A DNA stretch of 64,000 nt from Pedobacter hiemivivus. GTDB lineage: Bacteria; Bacteroidota; Bacteroidia; Sphingobacteriales; Sphingobacteriaceae. A program made the translations under genes and the position numbers. Position 1 is the stretch's first letter; every line of letters begins with the position of its first letter. Where the stretch lies: contig NZ_SJSM01000010.1 in assembly GCF_004331685.1 (NCBI RefSeq), positions 1 through 64,000 of the forward strand, in the 5' to 3' direction. The notes under the pieces were generated by a model. It ran no database searches and had not been told where the DNA came from. It was given only the letters and a program-made list of their open reading frames with translations. Below, piece by piece: positions 9,223 through 19,473 of the stretch.

Positions 9223-10830
9223 TTATTGGGCCCAAAATATTTTTGATGTGTATGGATCAGGTTGACCTGGAAAACTAGAGTTAGAAGTAACCTCAGAGTT
9301 TGGATACGGTAATCTGAAAGGAAAAGTTCTAGTGGCAATAACCTCAGGATCTCCAGCCCCCGTTGTATTTGGGATAACAGGATATCCAGTACGACGGTAA
9401 TCTGTGTAAGCATCGATACCAAAGCCAAAAGTTGAGATCCATTTTTGAGTCATGATAATATTTAATTTCCCAACAGGTGAAGCAGCCTGATAATCAGTAT
9501 AGACTTTAGTTATATAGTTCTCAATAGATGGCATTTGAGGAACACTCTGAACAGATCCTGGCACAGAAGCAGCCACCGCGTTTACTTTACGCAAATTCGC
9601 TCTGATCCCCCGTTTAAGTAAAGTATCGGCAGACAATCCAGTAGTACCAATAGTCAAGGCTGCTTCAGCTTGTATAAATAGAACTTGGTAACTAGTTAAA
9701 AGACGTAAGGCCCCGCTAGCAAGTCCATTATCAAGTTTTCCTACCCCCCCTGCTCCGTCATCATAACGGCCTCCCACTGGAAACAAGCCAAGAAGAGATT
9801 GAGAATTAAGTTGACTTCTATTAGCATTAGGCCCTTTAGACGAAAACCTAAAGGAAACAAAACGTCCATCTTTAAAGTCGGGAGCATTATCCGTAGGACT
9901 ACCTGCGGTAGCAAGCTGGTTATAAATAAAATATGGCATCCTAGGGTCCCCTAAAGTTTTTAAAGTATTATAAAAATACGGACTTACAGAACTTTCACGA
10001 GAACCTGCTGAATTATAGTTAGCAACAAAACCTGGATTTCTATTTTCTGGTGCCGACGATGTTCCAAATTGAATTTGAAAATCATCCGCTGGTGTCAAAA
10101 TCAAATTGCCCGCGGTTATTAAGGCATTCATTTGAGCCGACACATCTTGCTTAAGTCGAATTTGATTATACAATTTCAATTTTATGCTGTTGGCTAATTT
10201 TATCCATTTCAGACGGTCTCCACCATAAATAAAATCTGTTGTTTTGTCTGGAGAAATAGATGATGATGCCGCACTTAAATTGGCGATGGCAATGTCAAGA
10301 GATTTAAACAAATCGTCATAAATTGCTGAACTTCCATCAAACTTAGGATTTAGTGCATCATTTCCCTTTAACGCATCAAAGTAAGGAACATCACCAAAAA
10401 GGTCAACTAGAAGACTGAATATATAAGCCTTTTGAACTTGTGCGACCCCAACAAAATGCGGCGCATTCTGTGCAGTCCCCTTATTAATTACAGTTTGAAA
10501 ATCTTGTAGGGCTCCTGAATATAAGCCATAGGTAGCTCCTCCACCACTCCAAGGTGTTTGGAAAGTAAACCGGTCTACGATATAATCGTTCACCCTAAAA
10601 TTTACAATCTGATGAGAGAATGTAGAGGCAGCAGAGTTAAGCCCTCCAACATTCATACTTAAATTAAATGCTAGCCCACCTTCTGCTATTGGCAAAATTT
10701 GAGTCAAAGGTAAGTCCGTCGGATTTTTAGGATCATTATTGATATCTAAAAAATTCTTTTGGCAACTCCCCAAAATCGCAGAAAAGCAAACTAGGGCTAT
10801 TCCTGCTAAGTATTTATATCTTTTTTCCAT
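9223..10830 (-). CDS. SusD/RagB-family nutrient-binding lipoprotein (SusD1)
   Basis: 535 residues. The lipobox ILGSC at about residue 23 is followed by QKNFLDINNDPKNPTD, the typical start of SusD-like_2 proteins. TPR-like helices follow (AYIFSLLVDLFGDVPYFDAL), then a C-terminal conserved region (MTQKWISTFGFGIDAYTDYRRTGYP). SusD proteins sit on the outer leaflet of the outer membrane and form a lid over the SusC barrel to capture oligomeric nutrients. It lies 36 bases downstream of SusC1, which confirms the pair. A glycan or peptide substrate cannot be distinguished here, and no carbohydrate-active enzyme is adjacent. Confidence 0.9.
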   Translation of the reverse strand: MEKRYKYLAGIALVCFSAILGSCQKNFLDINNDPKNPTDLPLTQILPIAEGGLAFNLSMNVGGLNSAASTFSHQIVNFRVNDYIVDRFTFQTPWSGGGATYGLYSGALQDFQTVINKGTAQNAPHFVGVAQVQKAYIFSLLVDLFGDVPYFDALKGNDALNPKFDGSSAIYDDLFKSLDIAIANLSAASSSISPDKTTDFIYGGDRLKWIKLANSIKLKLYNQIRLKQDVSAQMNALITAGNLILTPADDFQIQFGTSSAPENRNPGFVANYNSAGSRESSVSPYFYNTLKTLGDPRMPYFIYNQLATAGSPTDNAPDFKDGRFVSFRFSSKGPNANRSQLNSQSLLGLFPVGGRYDDGAGGVGKLDNGLASGALRLLTSYQVLFIQAEAALTIGTTGLSADTLLKRGIRANLRKVNAVAASVPGSVQSVPQMPSIENYITKVYTDYQAASPVGKLNIIMTQKWISTFGFGIDAYTDYRRTGYPVIPNTTGAGDPEVIATRTFPFRLPYPNSEVTSNSSFPGQPDPYTSKIFWAQ

Positions 10831-10865
10831 TTTGGATAAATTTAAATCGATTAATATATTTCTAA

Positions 10866-13800
10866 TTAGAATGTTGCTCTTATGTTAAATCCGTATCTCT
10901 TAGTACTTGGTGCATTTGTATATTCAATTCCTTGCACATTTCTTGTATCTGAAGCCCCATAAGTACTGGTTTCAGGATCAAAATTTGTTCCTTTAGGGAA
11001 ATTCGGTGCGTAGAAAAACAAATTACGAGCTGTAAAAGACACATTTATAGAACCTACTGGTGAGTTTCCAAGCCACTTTTTAGGAATTGCATATCCTAAT
11101 GAAATTTCTCTCAATCTAAAAACACTTGCATCAAAGATTAAAAGATCAGAAACTCCGGTTAAACCCCCGTTTCCATTAAAGTATAGGTCATTCGTCGTCG
11201 CCTGAATCTCGTTTGGTATTTTATTCCCATTACCATCCAGAATCGGTTGAAATGTAGTCGCATCTCCATAATATCCTTTGATAATTTTCGGTGTTAAACG
11301 ATCTTCTGTATCTGTAGTTACCCCTCTACCCAAAAGTTGTGAGACTGTATTGGAATATAGATCACCCCCGTGTTTATAATCAATCAACACAGAAAGGCTT
11401 AAACCTTTATATCTAAATGTATTGGTTAATGCAGTAGTGAACTTTGGATTCGGATCACCAATTTCCTCTCCCGGCTTTCTTATTAAAAGTCCAGTAGTCT
11501 TATTTATTAGGAAATTACCATCCGCATCTTTAGCCGCTTTAGTTCCAACCATAATACCATAAGGCCTACCTGGTCTTAATACAACCGCTGGATCACCAAA
11601 ACCTGGAATAAGTGACAATTCAGTTAAACCTTGGGTAAGACTAACCACTTTATTTCTATTTTGTGAGAATATACCATAAATGTTCCAGCTAAATCCATTT
11701 GGATTTTTAAACGGATTTAAATCCAGTCCGATTTCTATACCTCTATTTCTCATTTCACCAAAATTGGTCAATTTAGACGTAAAACCAGACGAGCTAGCTA
11801 TTGTAACAGGAGCAATCTGATCGGTTGATTTTTTGTCGTAATAAGTGAAATCAAGCCCAATAAGGTCATTTAAAAATCTAAGTTCAGCACCAATTTCACG
11901 TTCTGTCGTAAACTCAGGTGTAAGATTTGGATCAGCTAATCCATTCCCTACAGATCCTCCTGAAAACCCTACGAATGGGAAAGTAATGTTACTTGCGTTA
12001 TTTCCAAAAGTAGGATTTACCAAATAAGTAGGATTTAACAAATATGGAGGCGCATCATTACCAACTTTCGCCCAGTTTAAGCGAAGTTTTCCAAAAGAAA
12101 GCCAAGGCGTATTATCTTTAGTCAACTCAGAGAACACGAAAGATCCACTAACTCCTGAATAAAAAAAGCTTCTGTTCGACTTAGGCAATGTAGAAGACCA
12201 ATCATTCCGACCTGTCACATTTAAAAATAAATAAGACTTATAATCAAATTGTAAATCAGCAAAAATACCATACAACCTCTTTTTAATATCCTGAGCTCCA
12301 TTAGGTATCACATTCGCTGTATTGCTAATATCGTCTATATCAAAAACAACCATATTACTTCCCACAACAGATTCGCGTTGATTTCTCGCCTGATTTACGT
12401 TATGCCCTAAAATACCTCTAAAATTAAGATCTGGAGTAATTGATTTAGTTACGGTTGCTAAGAAAGTAGATTCAATTTCTTGATTACTAATCTGATCATA
12501 AGTTACTTCCCCAATACCATTAGCTCCCACAGAACCTCTTCTAATAGTCCTAAAACGACTATCTGTATACTGGTTTACCCCGATCTTATAATTTAGGTTT
12601 AACCAACTATTTACATCATATGATAAACCAACGTTACCATAAACCCTATTTACATCACTTTTGTAAGTATTATTTTTTACTGACCAGTATGGATTATCAA
12701 CACTTGGCACGAAAAACAGCTGACCTAAAGTAACCGGATCCTGGAAAGGAACTACATTAAAATCAGACAGATTCCAGTTTCTTCCTAAGTACAAAGTACG
12801 TGCAAAAGCAGACGCTTGTCCAACACCATTTTGGGCACCTAAAATCGGTCCCGCTTGATTTGACTCAACATAAGATAACGTACCTGAAACTGTAACCTTA
12901 TTGTCCAATTTCATATTTCCACCAACGTTAAAAGTTGTACGTGTAAAATCAGAGTTCTCAATAATCCCTAAGTTTTTACTTTTAGACGCCGAGGCTGAAA
13001 AGTTACCCTTTTCACCACCAGTACTTACCTGAACAGCATTTTCAAATACAGATCCAGTTTTAAAGAAATCTGCTACGTTGTCAGGATAAGCTTGAAATGG
13101 CGTCCTGGCAGTTGCAGGAAACTGAGGAAGTGATGCTCTACCTGCAAACCAATGCGGGATCGTACCATCAGCAGCAATACCATTACCTTGAGGATATCTA
13201 ATGGTGTTAGGTTGACCGAACTCCGGACCCCAGCTACCATTTGCATTAGAATAGTTAAACTCACTGCCTGCTCCAAATCTATTTTGATAATCAGGTAGAC
13301 TTGCAACTTTTTCAATAGCATAAGAGCTGGATAATGTAATTTCAAACCCTTTTTTGTTCGCTCCGCTTTTACCAGATTTTGTGGTAATCAAAATAACACC
13401 ATTTGCAGCCCTTGAACCATATAAGGCAGCAGCAGCAGCACTTTTGATTACCGTCATACTCTCAATGTTATTCGGATCCAAATCAACAGCCCTATTAGAT
13501 ACGGCATTACCGTTTACCAGGGTAGAGGCTCCAGATTGAGTGGATTGATTATCAAAAGGAATACCATCGACAACGATTAAAGGCTTATTGCTGTAAAGGA
13601 ATGAAGTATTACCACGAATGGAAATGTTTGTCGCACTCCCCGGTACACCATTTGAAGCAATGATATTAACACCCGCCACTTTTCCACTCATAGCTCTTAG
13701 CGGATCTGGTTCAGATTTCTGAGCTAAATCACTGTTATTTAATGTAGAAGCCGTATAACCAATTGCCCTGGTCTTTCTCTGTATACCAAAAGCCGTAACA

Positions 13801-14123
13801 ACAACTTCACCCAACTGTTTAGCATCAGTAGATAAAGCCGCATTCACAACATCTGAAGAGCCTAGAGGAATAAGTTGTTTTAAATAGCCAATAGAAGAAA
13901 ATTCGATTGAGATTAGATTTTGCCCCGATGCAACCTTAAGGGCGTATTTTCCATTTGCATCTGTTGATGTACCGTTTGCAGTACCACCAATTTTTACAGA
14001 AACGCCCGGAATTGGTAGTCCGTCGTCCTTTCCTGTAACCGTACCAGTAACTGTTCTATCTTGTGCCATCGCAGCTCCCGCTACGAACATCAAAATGAAC
14101 AAACTTTGTAGAAGTTTTTTCAT
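10866..14123 (-). CDS. SusC/RagA TonB-linked outer-membrane transporter (SusC1)
   Basis: 1085 residues with signal peptide ending in AMAQ. An N-terminal carboxypeptidase-regulatory-like domain (about 22-105; VTGTVTGKDDGLPIPGVSV) is followed by the SusC plug signature (LGEVVVTAFGIQRK, later ALYGSRAANGVILITTKSG), then a 22-strand barrel ending in an aromatic FNIRATF. It imports bulky nutrients with TonB-ExbBD energy. The first 70 residues and the upstream leader are close to those of SusC2 further right, while the barrels differ, indicating paralogues with retained or converted 5' ends. Confidence 0.93.
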   Translation of the reverse strand: MKKLLQSLFILMFVAGAAMAQDRTVTGTVTGKDDGLPIPGVSVKIGGTANGTSTDANGKYALKVASGQNLISIEFSSIGYLKQLIPLGSSDVVNAALSTDAKQLGEVVVTAFGIQRKTRAIGYTASTLNNSDLAQKSEPDPLRAMSGKVAGVNIIASNGVPGSATNISIRGNTSFLYSNKPLIVVDGIPFDNQSTQSGASTLVNGNAVSNRAVDLDPNNIESMTVIKSAAAAALYGSRAANGVILITTKSGKSGANKKGFEITLSSSYAIEKVASLPDYQNRFGAGSEFNYSNANGSWGPEFGQPNTIRYPQGNGIAADGTIPHWFAGRASLPQFPATARTPFQAYPDNVADFFKTGSVFENAVQVSTGGEKGNFSASASKSKNLGIIENSDFTRTTFNVGGNMKLDNKVTVSGTLSYVESNQAGPILGAQNGVGQASAFARTLYLGRNWNLSDFNVVPFQDPVTLGQLFFVPSVDNPYWSVKNNTYKSDVNRVYGNVGLSYDVNSWLNLNYKIGVNQYTDSRFRTIRRGSVGANGIGEVTYDQISNQEIESTFLATVTKSITPDLNFRGILGHNVNQARNQRESVVGSNMVVFDIDDISNTANVIPNGAQDIKKRLYGIFADLQFDYKSYLFLNVTGRNDWSSTLPKSNRSFFYSGVSGSFVFSELTKDNTPWLSFGKLRLNWAKVGNDAPPYLLNPTYLVNPTFGNNASNITFPFVGFSGGSVGNGLADPNLTPEFTTEREIGAELRFLNDLIGLDFTYYDKKSTDQIAPVTIASSSGFTSKLTNFGEMRNRGIEIGLDLNPFKNPNGFSWNIYGIFSQNRNKVVSLTQGLTELSLIPGFGDPAVVLRPGRPYGIMVGTKAAKDADGNFLINKTTGLLIRKPGEEIGDPNPKFTTALTNTFRYKGLSLSVLIDYKHGGDLYSNTVSQLLGRGVTTDTEDRLTPKIIKGYYGDATTFQPILDGNGNKIPNEIQATTNDLYFNGNGGLTGVSDLLIFDASVFRLREISLGYAIPKKWLGNSPVGSINVSFTARNLFFYAPNFPKGTNFDPETSTYGASDTRNVQGIEYTNAPSTKRYGFNIRATF

Positions 14124-14133
14124 AAAAAAGTAA

Positions 14134-14186
14134 AATTTAGGTTAGTTAATAATATTCCAAATATACCAAAATTGATATGCGAGCAT
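14134..14186 (-). promoter_or_regulatory. SusC1 leader and promoter region, shared with SusC2
   Basis: On the minus strand a TATATTTG box (14165-14158) matches the Bacteroidota -7 consensus and lies about 35 bases before the SusC1 start. On the plus strand, AAAATTTAGGTTAGTTAATAAT next to the gene is repeated almost exactly upstream of SusC2. Upstream of the box is ATGC-GA-GCAT (14177-14186), an inverted-repeat element whose exact reverse complement occurs upstream of SusC2. This suggests a shared regulator. Confidence 0.5.
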
Positions 14187-14494
14187 AATTTTACACAAGC
14201 ACAAGCCTAATTTATGACGATGCAATGACACAACAAGACGACATCATAAACTTTGAAAACTCAATTAAACAGCATATCATACTTGCATTTGTCCTTATTA
14301 CAGAATTAAATTTCAATCAAACTAAAAACCAGCACATGTAACAAAACATTTAACATTAATTAACACCTACTATTATTCATTATTACATAGCAAAATCCAC
14401 CTAATAAAAAACCCAGTAAAACCCTAGGACTTGCATATTTAACAGCAAGATTAGCAAAAATGCCAATCCCCTTAAAGTAGAAATTTAGCAAAGC

Positions 14495-14525
14495 AATAAA
14501 AAAGGCAGAATTAACATCCTGCCTT
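14495..14525 (-). terminator. Hairpin terminator after SusD2
   Basis: On the minus strand AAGGCAG (14525-14519) and CTGCCTT (14508-14502) form a 7-bp stem followed by a TTTTTTATT tract. It lies about 25 bases beyond the SusD2 stop codon and separates the two Sus operons. The rest of the gap between 14186 and 14495 is AT-rich with no gene that I can support. Confidence 0.75.
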
Positions 14526-14550
14526 AAATATAATTTGAAATTTTTAATCA

Positions 14551-15918
14551 CTAAGGAACATCCCATCCAACCCGTCTCAACATTGACGTGTTTTTAGGCG
14601 CATTCGAATTATACCTTTGCTCTCCTGAAGGGTAAAGCAACGACCTTGGTAAAGCACCGCCTAGTGAACTTCCAGCTGGAGCAGTCAACACAGGTAATCC
14701 TGTTCTTCTCCAGTCGGTCCATACCTCTGGATTAAGAAACAAAGCAAAATACTTCTGCGTCATAATGTCATTTAGCGTAATAGTCACAGCCGTTTTAGCC
14801 ACGATTACGGCATAGGAAGCATCATCCACCGTTCTTGTTAAATTTGCCGCAACTCCTGCATTATAAGCTGCTGCTGCAGCAATTCTATCCTGGCCCGGTT
14901 TCTGAAAATGAGCTTCAGCCTCTACAAATTTAAGCTCATCATAACTCATTAAGACAACCGGAGAGTTAGAGCTTCCATAAAGAGGGCCTAAAAAGATATC
15001 AGGCCCGTCTACAGTTTGATAAGCCTCTAACCTAGGGTCAGCTGCAGCTGCAAGTTTATTATAAATAGTGCCAGTAAAAGCAATATCACCACGTTGTTCG
15101 TTAAATTGGGCCCATGGATTTTGCGTCCCCACACTTGTACCCGTAAAATTAACAGCGGCCATTTCTCCTGGCTGAAAACCTAATGCAGCTTCAGCAATTG
15201 CTTTAGCATAATTTGTATTGTCCTTTTTTGCCTGGTGCAAATAAAATTTAGCCCTTAGCGAATGAGCAAACCTACTCCAGCGCTGAAGATTACCTCCAAA
15301 GAGCATATCATCTCCTTTATCCCCAGGTTGAAATGGACTACCATCAGGTGTACTTAGTGCAGTTATTGCATTTGCCAATAAATTATCAAGACTGGTATAA
15401 ATACTTGCCTGACTATCGTATTTTGGTTGCAAATTTGCCTTACCTAAAAATGCCTCAGTATAAGGCACGTCACCCCATAAATCTGTAGTCAAGCCCAAAT
15501 TATACGCCATTAAGATCTGCCCAACAGCAGCGTAATGCTTTTGATTTTTCGTTTCAGCAACCTTAATTAAAGCATTTGCATTAGCCATTATACTAGGATA
15601 CAAACCAGCAGTCCACATATTATCCACGTCATCAGCAGACACCTCATAATTATTTGCCAAAAGAGATTGATTTGCAGATCCTGTTACCTGCTGCATAAAA
15701 TTTGAAGTAAACCTGGATGCATCTCCCCCGACAAGATAACCTGTAGATTGAATTACTCCAGCTAACAAATTTGATGGAACCGGATCTTTTAACTGAGATG
15801 GGTCATCATTAATCCCATCATAAAAATAACTCTTTTTACAAGAAGAAACGACCAACACCGCCAACAGCAGTACAAGTATCTGGTTTCTCTTAATTCTATT
15901 TATTAATATTCGTTTCAT
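14551..15918 (-). CDS. SusD-like nutrient-binding lipoprotein (SusD2)
   Basis: 455 residues, shorter than SusD1. The lipobox VLVVSSC at about residue 27 is followed by KKSYFYDGINDDPSQLKDP. The SusD-like_2 pattern is visible: GLTTDLWGDVPYTEAF in the first half and LNDIMTQKYFALFLNPEVWTDWRRTGLP in the second. It is exported to the outer-membrane surface and works as the substrate-capturing lid of SusC2, whose stop lies 20 bases upstream. The C-terminus carries the NTSMLRRVGWDVP ending typical of this subgroup. Substrate unknown. Confidence 0.9.
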   Translation of the reverse strand: MKRILINRIKRNQILVLLLAVLVVSSCKKSYFYDGINDDPSQLKDPVPSNLLAGVIQSTGYLVGGDASRFTSNFMQQVTGSANQSLLANNYEVSADDVDNMWTAGLYPSIMANANALIKVAETKNQKHYAAVGQILMAYNLGLTTDLWGDVPYTEAFLGKANLQPKYDSQASIYTSLDNLLANAITALSTPDGSPFQPGDKGDDMLFGGNLQRWSRFAHSLRAKFYLHQAKKDNTNYAKAIAEAALGFQPGEMAAVNFTGTSVGTQNPWAQFNEQRGDIAFTGTIYNKLAAAADPRLEAYQTVDGPDIFLGPLYGSSNSPVVLMSYDELKFVEAEAHFQKPGQDRIAAAAAYNAGVAANLTRTVDDASYAVIVAKTAVTITLNDIMTQKYFALFLNPEVWTDWRRTGLPVLTAPAGSSLGGALPRSLLYPSGEQRYNSNAPKNTSMLRRVGWDVP

Positions 15919-15938
15919 GTCTTAATGTTTTAGATAGA

Positions 15939-18900
15939 TTAAAATTTAAATCTAAGATTCAAACCATAGCTTGCAGTCCCTGGGGTATTAAAATAATCAA
16001 TACCCTGCGCACTTGTAGAACCTGTTAGACTGGTTTCTGGGTCAATGCCATGGTAAGGTGTCCAAATTATAATATTCCTTGCGAACAAACCAGCAGTCAG
16101 CCCTTTAACAAAAGGATTTTGCATTTTGCCGAAGACATTTTTAAAATCATACGACAACGCAACTTCTCTTAATTTGATGTAAGATCCATCTTCAATAAAA
16201 GCTTCATTTAAATTACCAAAACCACCGCCATTACCAGTATACCAAGCCTCATCTAAAGGCACTCCAACTGAGTTTACACTTCCTGCTCCAGGCGCTTCCA
16301 CACCAGGAGAGATGAAGTGAACCAAATCGCCATTTTCATTTAAATGTCCTAACACTCCAGGGAATACCTTCGTAGTGTTTCTATCGTTAGTTAAATCTGA
16401 AGTCCCGATTGCCGCAAGTGAACCGCGTGTTCCATTCCAGATATCACCCTTAAATTTCCAATCTAACAAAGTATATAACGATAGCCCCTTATAAGTAAAT
16501 GTATTCCCCAAACCCATTAAAAACTTAGGATTAGGATTCCCTATTTGTTTTTGAACACCCGTATTTACAACCGGATAGCCTCCTCCATCTGCTACCGCAT
16601 TATCGTCTATCACAATATTTCCTGCGTCATCCCTGGTATACCCGTACCCATAAATGATACCCGTTGGCATATTCGGCACCTGAGCGATTACGGTTCCGGT
16701 AAACCCATTCAACGTAATCTGCTGAACCCCATCCGCCAGTGAAAGAACTTTACTTCTCGTCATACTAAAGTTCAGAAAAGCAGACCATTCGAAATTTGTA
16801 TTCTTCACAGGTGTGCCGGTAACTTGAATTTCCAAACCTCTATTTCTAACAGAGCCAGAATTCAACGTAAGAAATTGATAGCCTGACGCTCCGGAAACAG
16901 GCGCCTCCAAAATGAGATCTTTACCCTTACTGTAATATCCAGTAATATCAAATCCTAAACGATTTTGAAAAAATTGCAATTGTGCACCAATCTCATAAGC
17001 CGTCGTTTTTTCCGGTTTCAAATCAGGATTTCCAAGTACATTAAACAATCCGTAACCTGCTACACCATCACTTGGGAAAGAAATACCACTGGTATAACCA
17101 TCAGGGAAGGTAGTTGGCGCATAAAAAGACTTTGTTTTAAACTCTTCTGCATCCTTACCTACTTGAGCTATAGATGCACGAATTTTAGCAAAACTCAAAA
17201 CATCTCCTCCTTTTAGCCCATCAAGCTCTGAAAGCACAAAGCTTACATTAGCAGAAGGATAAAAGAAGGAATTACTTCCCTTAGGCAAAGTTGAAGTCCA
17301 GTCGTTTCTTCCAGTCGTTTCGAAATACAACATTGATTTATAAGATAAATTCAACGTATAATAAAGACCAGATTTTCTGTATGGGGTAATAAAGTTGGCA
17401 GATTTTACAGCACTTGCATTATAGATGTTATCAAAACCAGGAGCAGTAAGATTATCCCCTTGAGTATACAATTCATCCATTTTTCTGCCATATAAGTTAC
17501 CACCTACCTTTCCATCAAACCTAAGGTTCTCTGAAATATCCTTACTGTATCCAATGATTAAATCCGTATTTAAACTTCTATAAGTATACCGATCATCGAA
17601 AATTCGTCCATCAGGGAATGCACCCGATTGAATCTCATAATACTGATGTCTATTATCCTGGTAAGTATCCATACCCGCACGATACATTGCTGTAAAGCCA
17701 TGACCAATATCATAATCCGCTTGAATATTTGCTAATAAACGTCCCAGGTTTGTAGAGTACGGATTCTTATTAATTGTCCAGTATGGGTTATCATAAACCG
17801 CATTCCGATAGGAACGAACCAATCCATCTGATAATAAAAATGCTTTTGGATCATCCGCCTTACTGGCACCATTCGAGTTATCAAATGAAATAGGTGTTCT
17901 GGTTAATCCCAGCATAATACCGGAAACATTACTTCCTTGTTGAGGCATATTTCCATCGCTTGCGATATAGTTTATATTACTGGAGATTTTTAATTTTTCA
18001 GAGATTTTTAAATCTCCTGCAAAAGAAACAGATGTGCGTTGAAAACTTTGTAATGGAACAATTGAATTAGAGTAAGCATTACTCACAGCAGCTCTATATG
18101 TTGCTATATCATTACCTCCACTTATAGCCACAGAATTTGTAAAAGTAGACCCTGTTCTAAAAAAGCTCTTCAAATTATCATAAGGAACAAACGGCATTTT
18201 AGCAGAAGGATCTGTTTTCAAAACAACATCACCATGAGAATCAAACTCATTAGGAATTCCATTCCAAGCTACATCATTTACATGCGGCCCCCATGAATAA
18301 CGATTAGATGAAGAAAAGGGAGAAATAACACCCCCCGAGCCTTTAACCCATTGATTTTGAAGGCCGGGGTAACGATTTATCGCATCAAAGGATACTCCTG
18401 TATTAAAATCAACCTGCACCTTACCAGCTTTACCCCTCTTAGTTGTAATTACAATAGCACCATTTGCAGCTTCAATACCGTAAATCGCCGCAGCTGCCGG
18501 CCCCTTTAAAACCGTAATACTTTCGATGTCATTAGGATCAATATCCGCTCCTCTATTCGAATTTGTAGCTCCCTGCAGTAAATTATTTTCGGCATCCGAA
18601 GGATCTCCAGAATAATTTTGCGAATTATTAATTGGGTTTCCATCCACCACAAATAAAGGCTGATTATTCCCGGTTAATGAATTTGACCCCCTTAGTTGAA
18701 TATAAGTAGAGGCCCCTGGAGTACCCGAGGAAGAGGTGATCTGTACACCGGCAATCTTACCGGAAAGAGATTTTAAAACATCCCCCTGATCAGTTTTTGT
18801 CAAATCTTCCCCTTTAACACTTTGAGCAGAATAGCCAAGAGCTCTTACTTCCCGCTTAATACCTAGCGCAGTAACAACCACCTCGCCCAGCTGCTTCGAA

Positions 18901-19193
18901 TCAGTAGACATAGTGACATTCACAACACTTGATGGACCTATAGCCACCACCTGTCGTACATATCCAATAGAAGAAAATTCAAGTGAAGATGATCCAGCTG
19001 CCATCTTAACCGTGTATTTGCCACTTGCATCTGTTGAGGTACCAATTGTAGTTCCAATCACTTTTACAGAGACTCCCGGAACTGGGAGGCCATCATCTTT
19101 CCCTGTAACTGTACCCGTAATTGTTCGATCTTGTGCCATAGCAGTTCCTGCTATAAACACTAAAATGAACAAACTTTGTAGAAGTTTTTTCAT
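15939..19193 (-). CDS. SusC/RagA TonB-linked outer-membrane transporter (SusC2)
   Basis: 1084 residues with the same signal peptide type as SusC1 (MKKLLQSLFIL), a regulatory-like domain (about 22-100), the plug with LGEVVVTALGIKRE and AAIYGIEAANGAIVITTKRG, and a long barrel ending LNLRFKF. It forms a transport pair with SusD2. The M14 metallopeptidase gene lies 280 bases upstream on the same strand, which makes a peptide substrate conceivable, but separate regulation is equally possible. Confidence 0.93.
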   Translation of the reverse strand: MKKLLQSLFILVFIAGTAMAQDRTITGTVTGKDDGLPVPGVSVKVIGTTIGTSTDASGKYTVKMAAGSSSLEFSSIGYVRQVVAIGPSSVVNVTMSTDSKQLGEVVVTALGIKREVRALGYSAQSVKGEDLTKTDQGDVLKSLSGKIAGVQITSSSGTPGASTYIQLRGSNSLTGNNQPLFVVDGNPINNSQNYSGDPSDAENNLLQGATNSNRGADIDPNDIESITVLKGPAAAAIYGIEAANGAIVITTKRGKAGKVQVDFNTGVSFDAINRYPGLQNQWVKGSGGVISPFSSSNRYSWGPHVNDVAWNGIPNEFDSHGDVVLKTDPSAKMPFVPYDNLKSFFRTGSTFTNSVAISGGNDIATYRAAVSNAYSNSIVPLQSFQRTSVSFAGDLKISEKLKISSNINYIASDGNMPQQGSNVSGIMLGLTRTPISFDNSNGASKADDPKAFLLSDGLVRSYRNAVYDNPYWTINKNPYSTNLGRLLANIQADYDIGHGFTAMYRAGMDTYQDNRHQYYEIQSGAFPDGRIFDDRYTYRSLNTDLIIGYSKDISENLRFDGKVGGNLYGRKMDELYTQGDNLTAPGFDNIYNASAVKSANFITPYRKSGLYYTLNLSYKSMLYFETTGRNDWTSTLPKGSNSFFYPSANVSFVLSELDGLKGGDVLSFAKIRASIAQVGKDAEEFKTKSFYAPTTFPDGYTSGISFPSDGVAGYGLFNVLGNPDLKPEKTTAYEIGAQLQFFQNRLGFDITGYYSKGKDLILEAPVSGASGYQFLTLNSGSVRNRGLEIQVTGTPVKNTNFEWSAFLNFSMTRSKVLSLADGVQQITLNGFTGTVIAQVPNMPTGIIYGYGYTRDDAGNIVIDDNAVADGGGYPVVNTGVQKQIGNPNPKFLMGLGNTFTYKGLSLYTLLDWKFKGDIWNGTRGSLAAIGTSDLTNDRNTTKVFPGVLGHLNENGDLVHFISPGVEAPGAGSVNSVGVPLDEAWYTGNGGGFGNLNEAFIEDGSYIKLREVALSYDFKNVFGKMQNPFVKGLTAGLFARNIIIWTPYHGIDPETSLTGSTSAQGIDYFNTPGTASYGLNLRFKF

Positions 19194-19199
19194 GACGTA

Positions 19200-19265
19200 T
19201 TAAAATTTAGGTTAGTTAATAATAATTAAATCTACTAAAAAATTGATATGCTCGCATAGCATATC
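19200..19265 (-). promoter_or_regulatory. SusC2 leader and palindromic element
   Basis: The segment next to the start repeats the SusC1 leader (TAAAATTTAGGTTAGTTAATAAT). Beyond it lies the inverted repeat GATATGC (19245-19251) and GCATATC (19259-19265) with a 7-base spacer, overlapping ATGCTCGCAT, the reverse complement of the element before SusC1. It is a candidate operator or sigma-factor site. The remaining stretch to 19473 is AT-rich, with no gene and no clear terminator for the peptidase gene. Confidence 0.45.
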
Positions 19266-19473
19266 GAAAAAGCAAAATGTATTTGTGACACCAAAATGAC
19301 ACTATTGAAGAACTATATTATCTTAAAAAACAATAAAAAACAAAACATTATATCAACAAACAAATTTTATTCAGAATTTAATTACAAAAATCAGAGAATG
19401 ACATTATGGCAACAGCATTTTTATAAAGAGTAACGATTGGTGTTAGATCTATTTATCATCCTACATTCGCATG

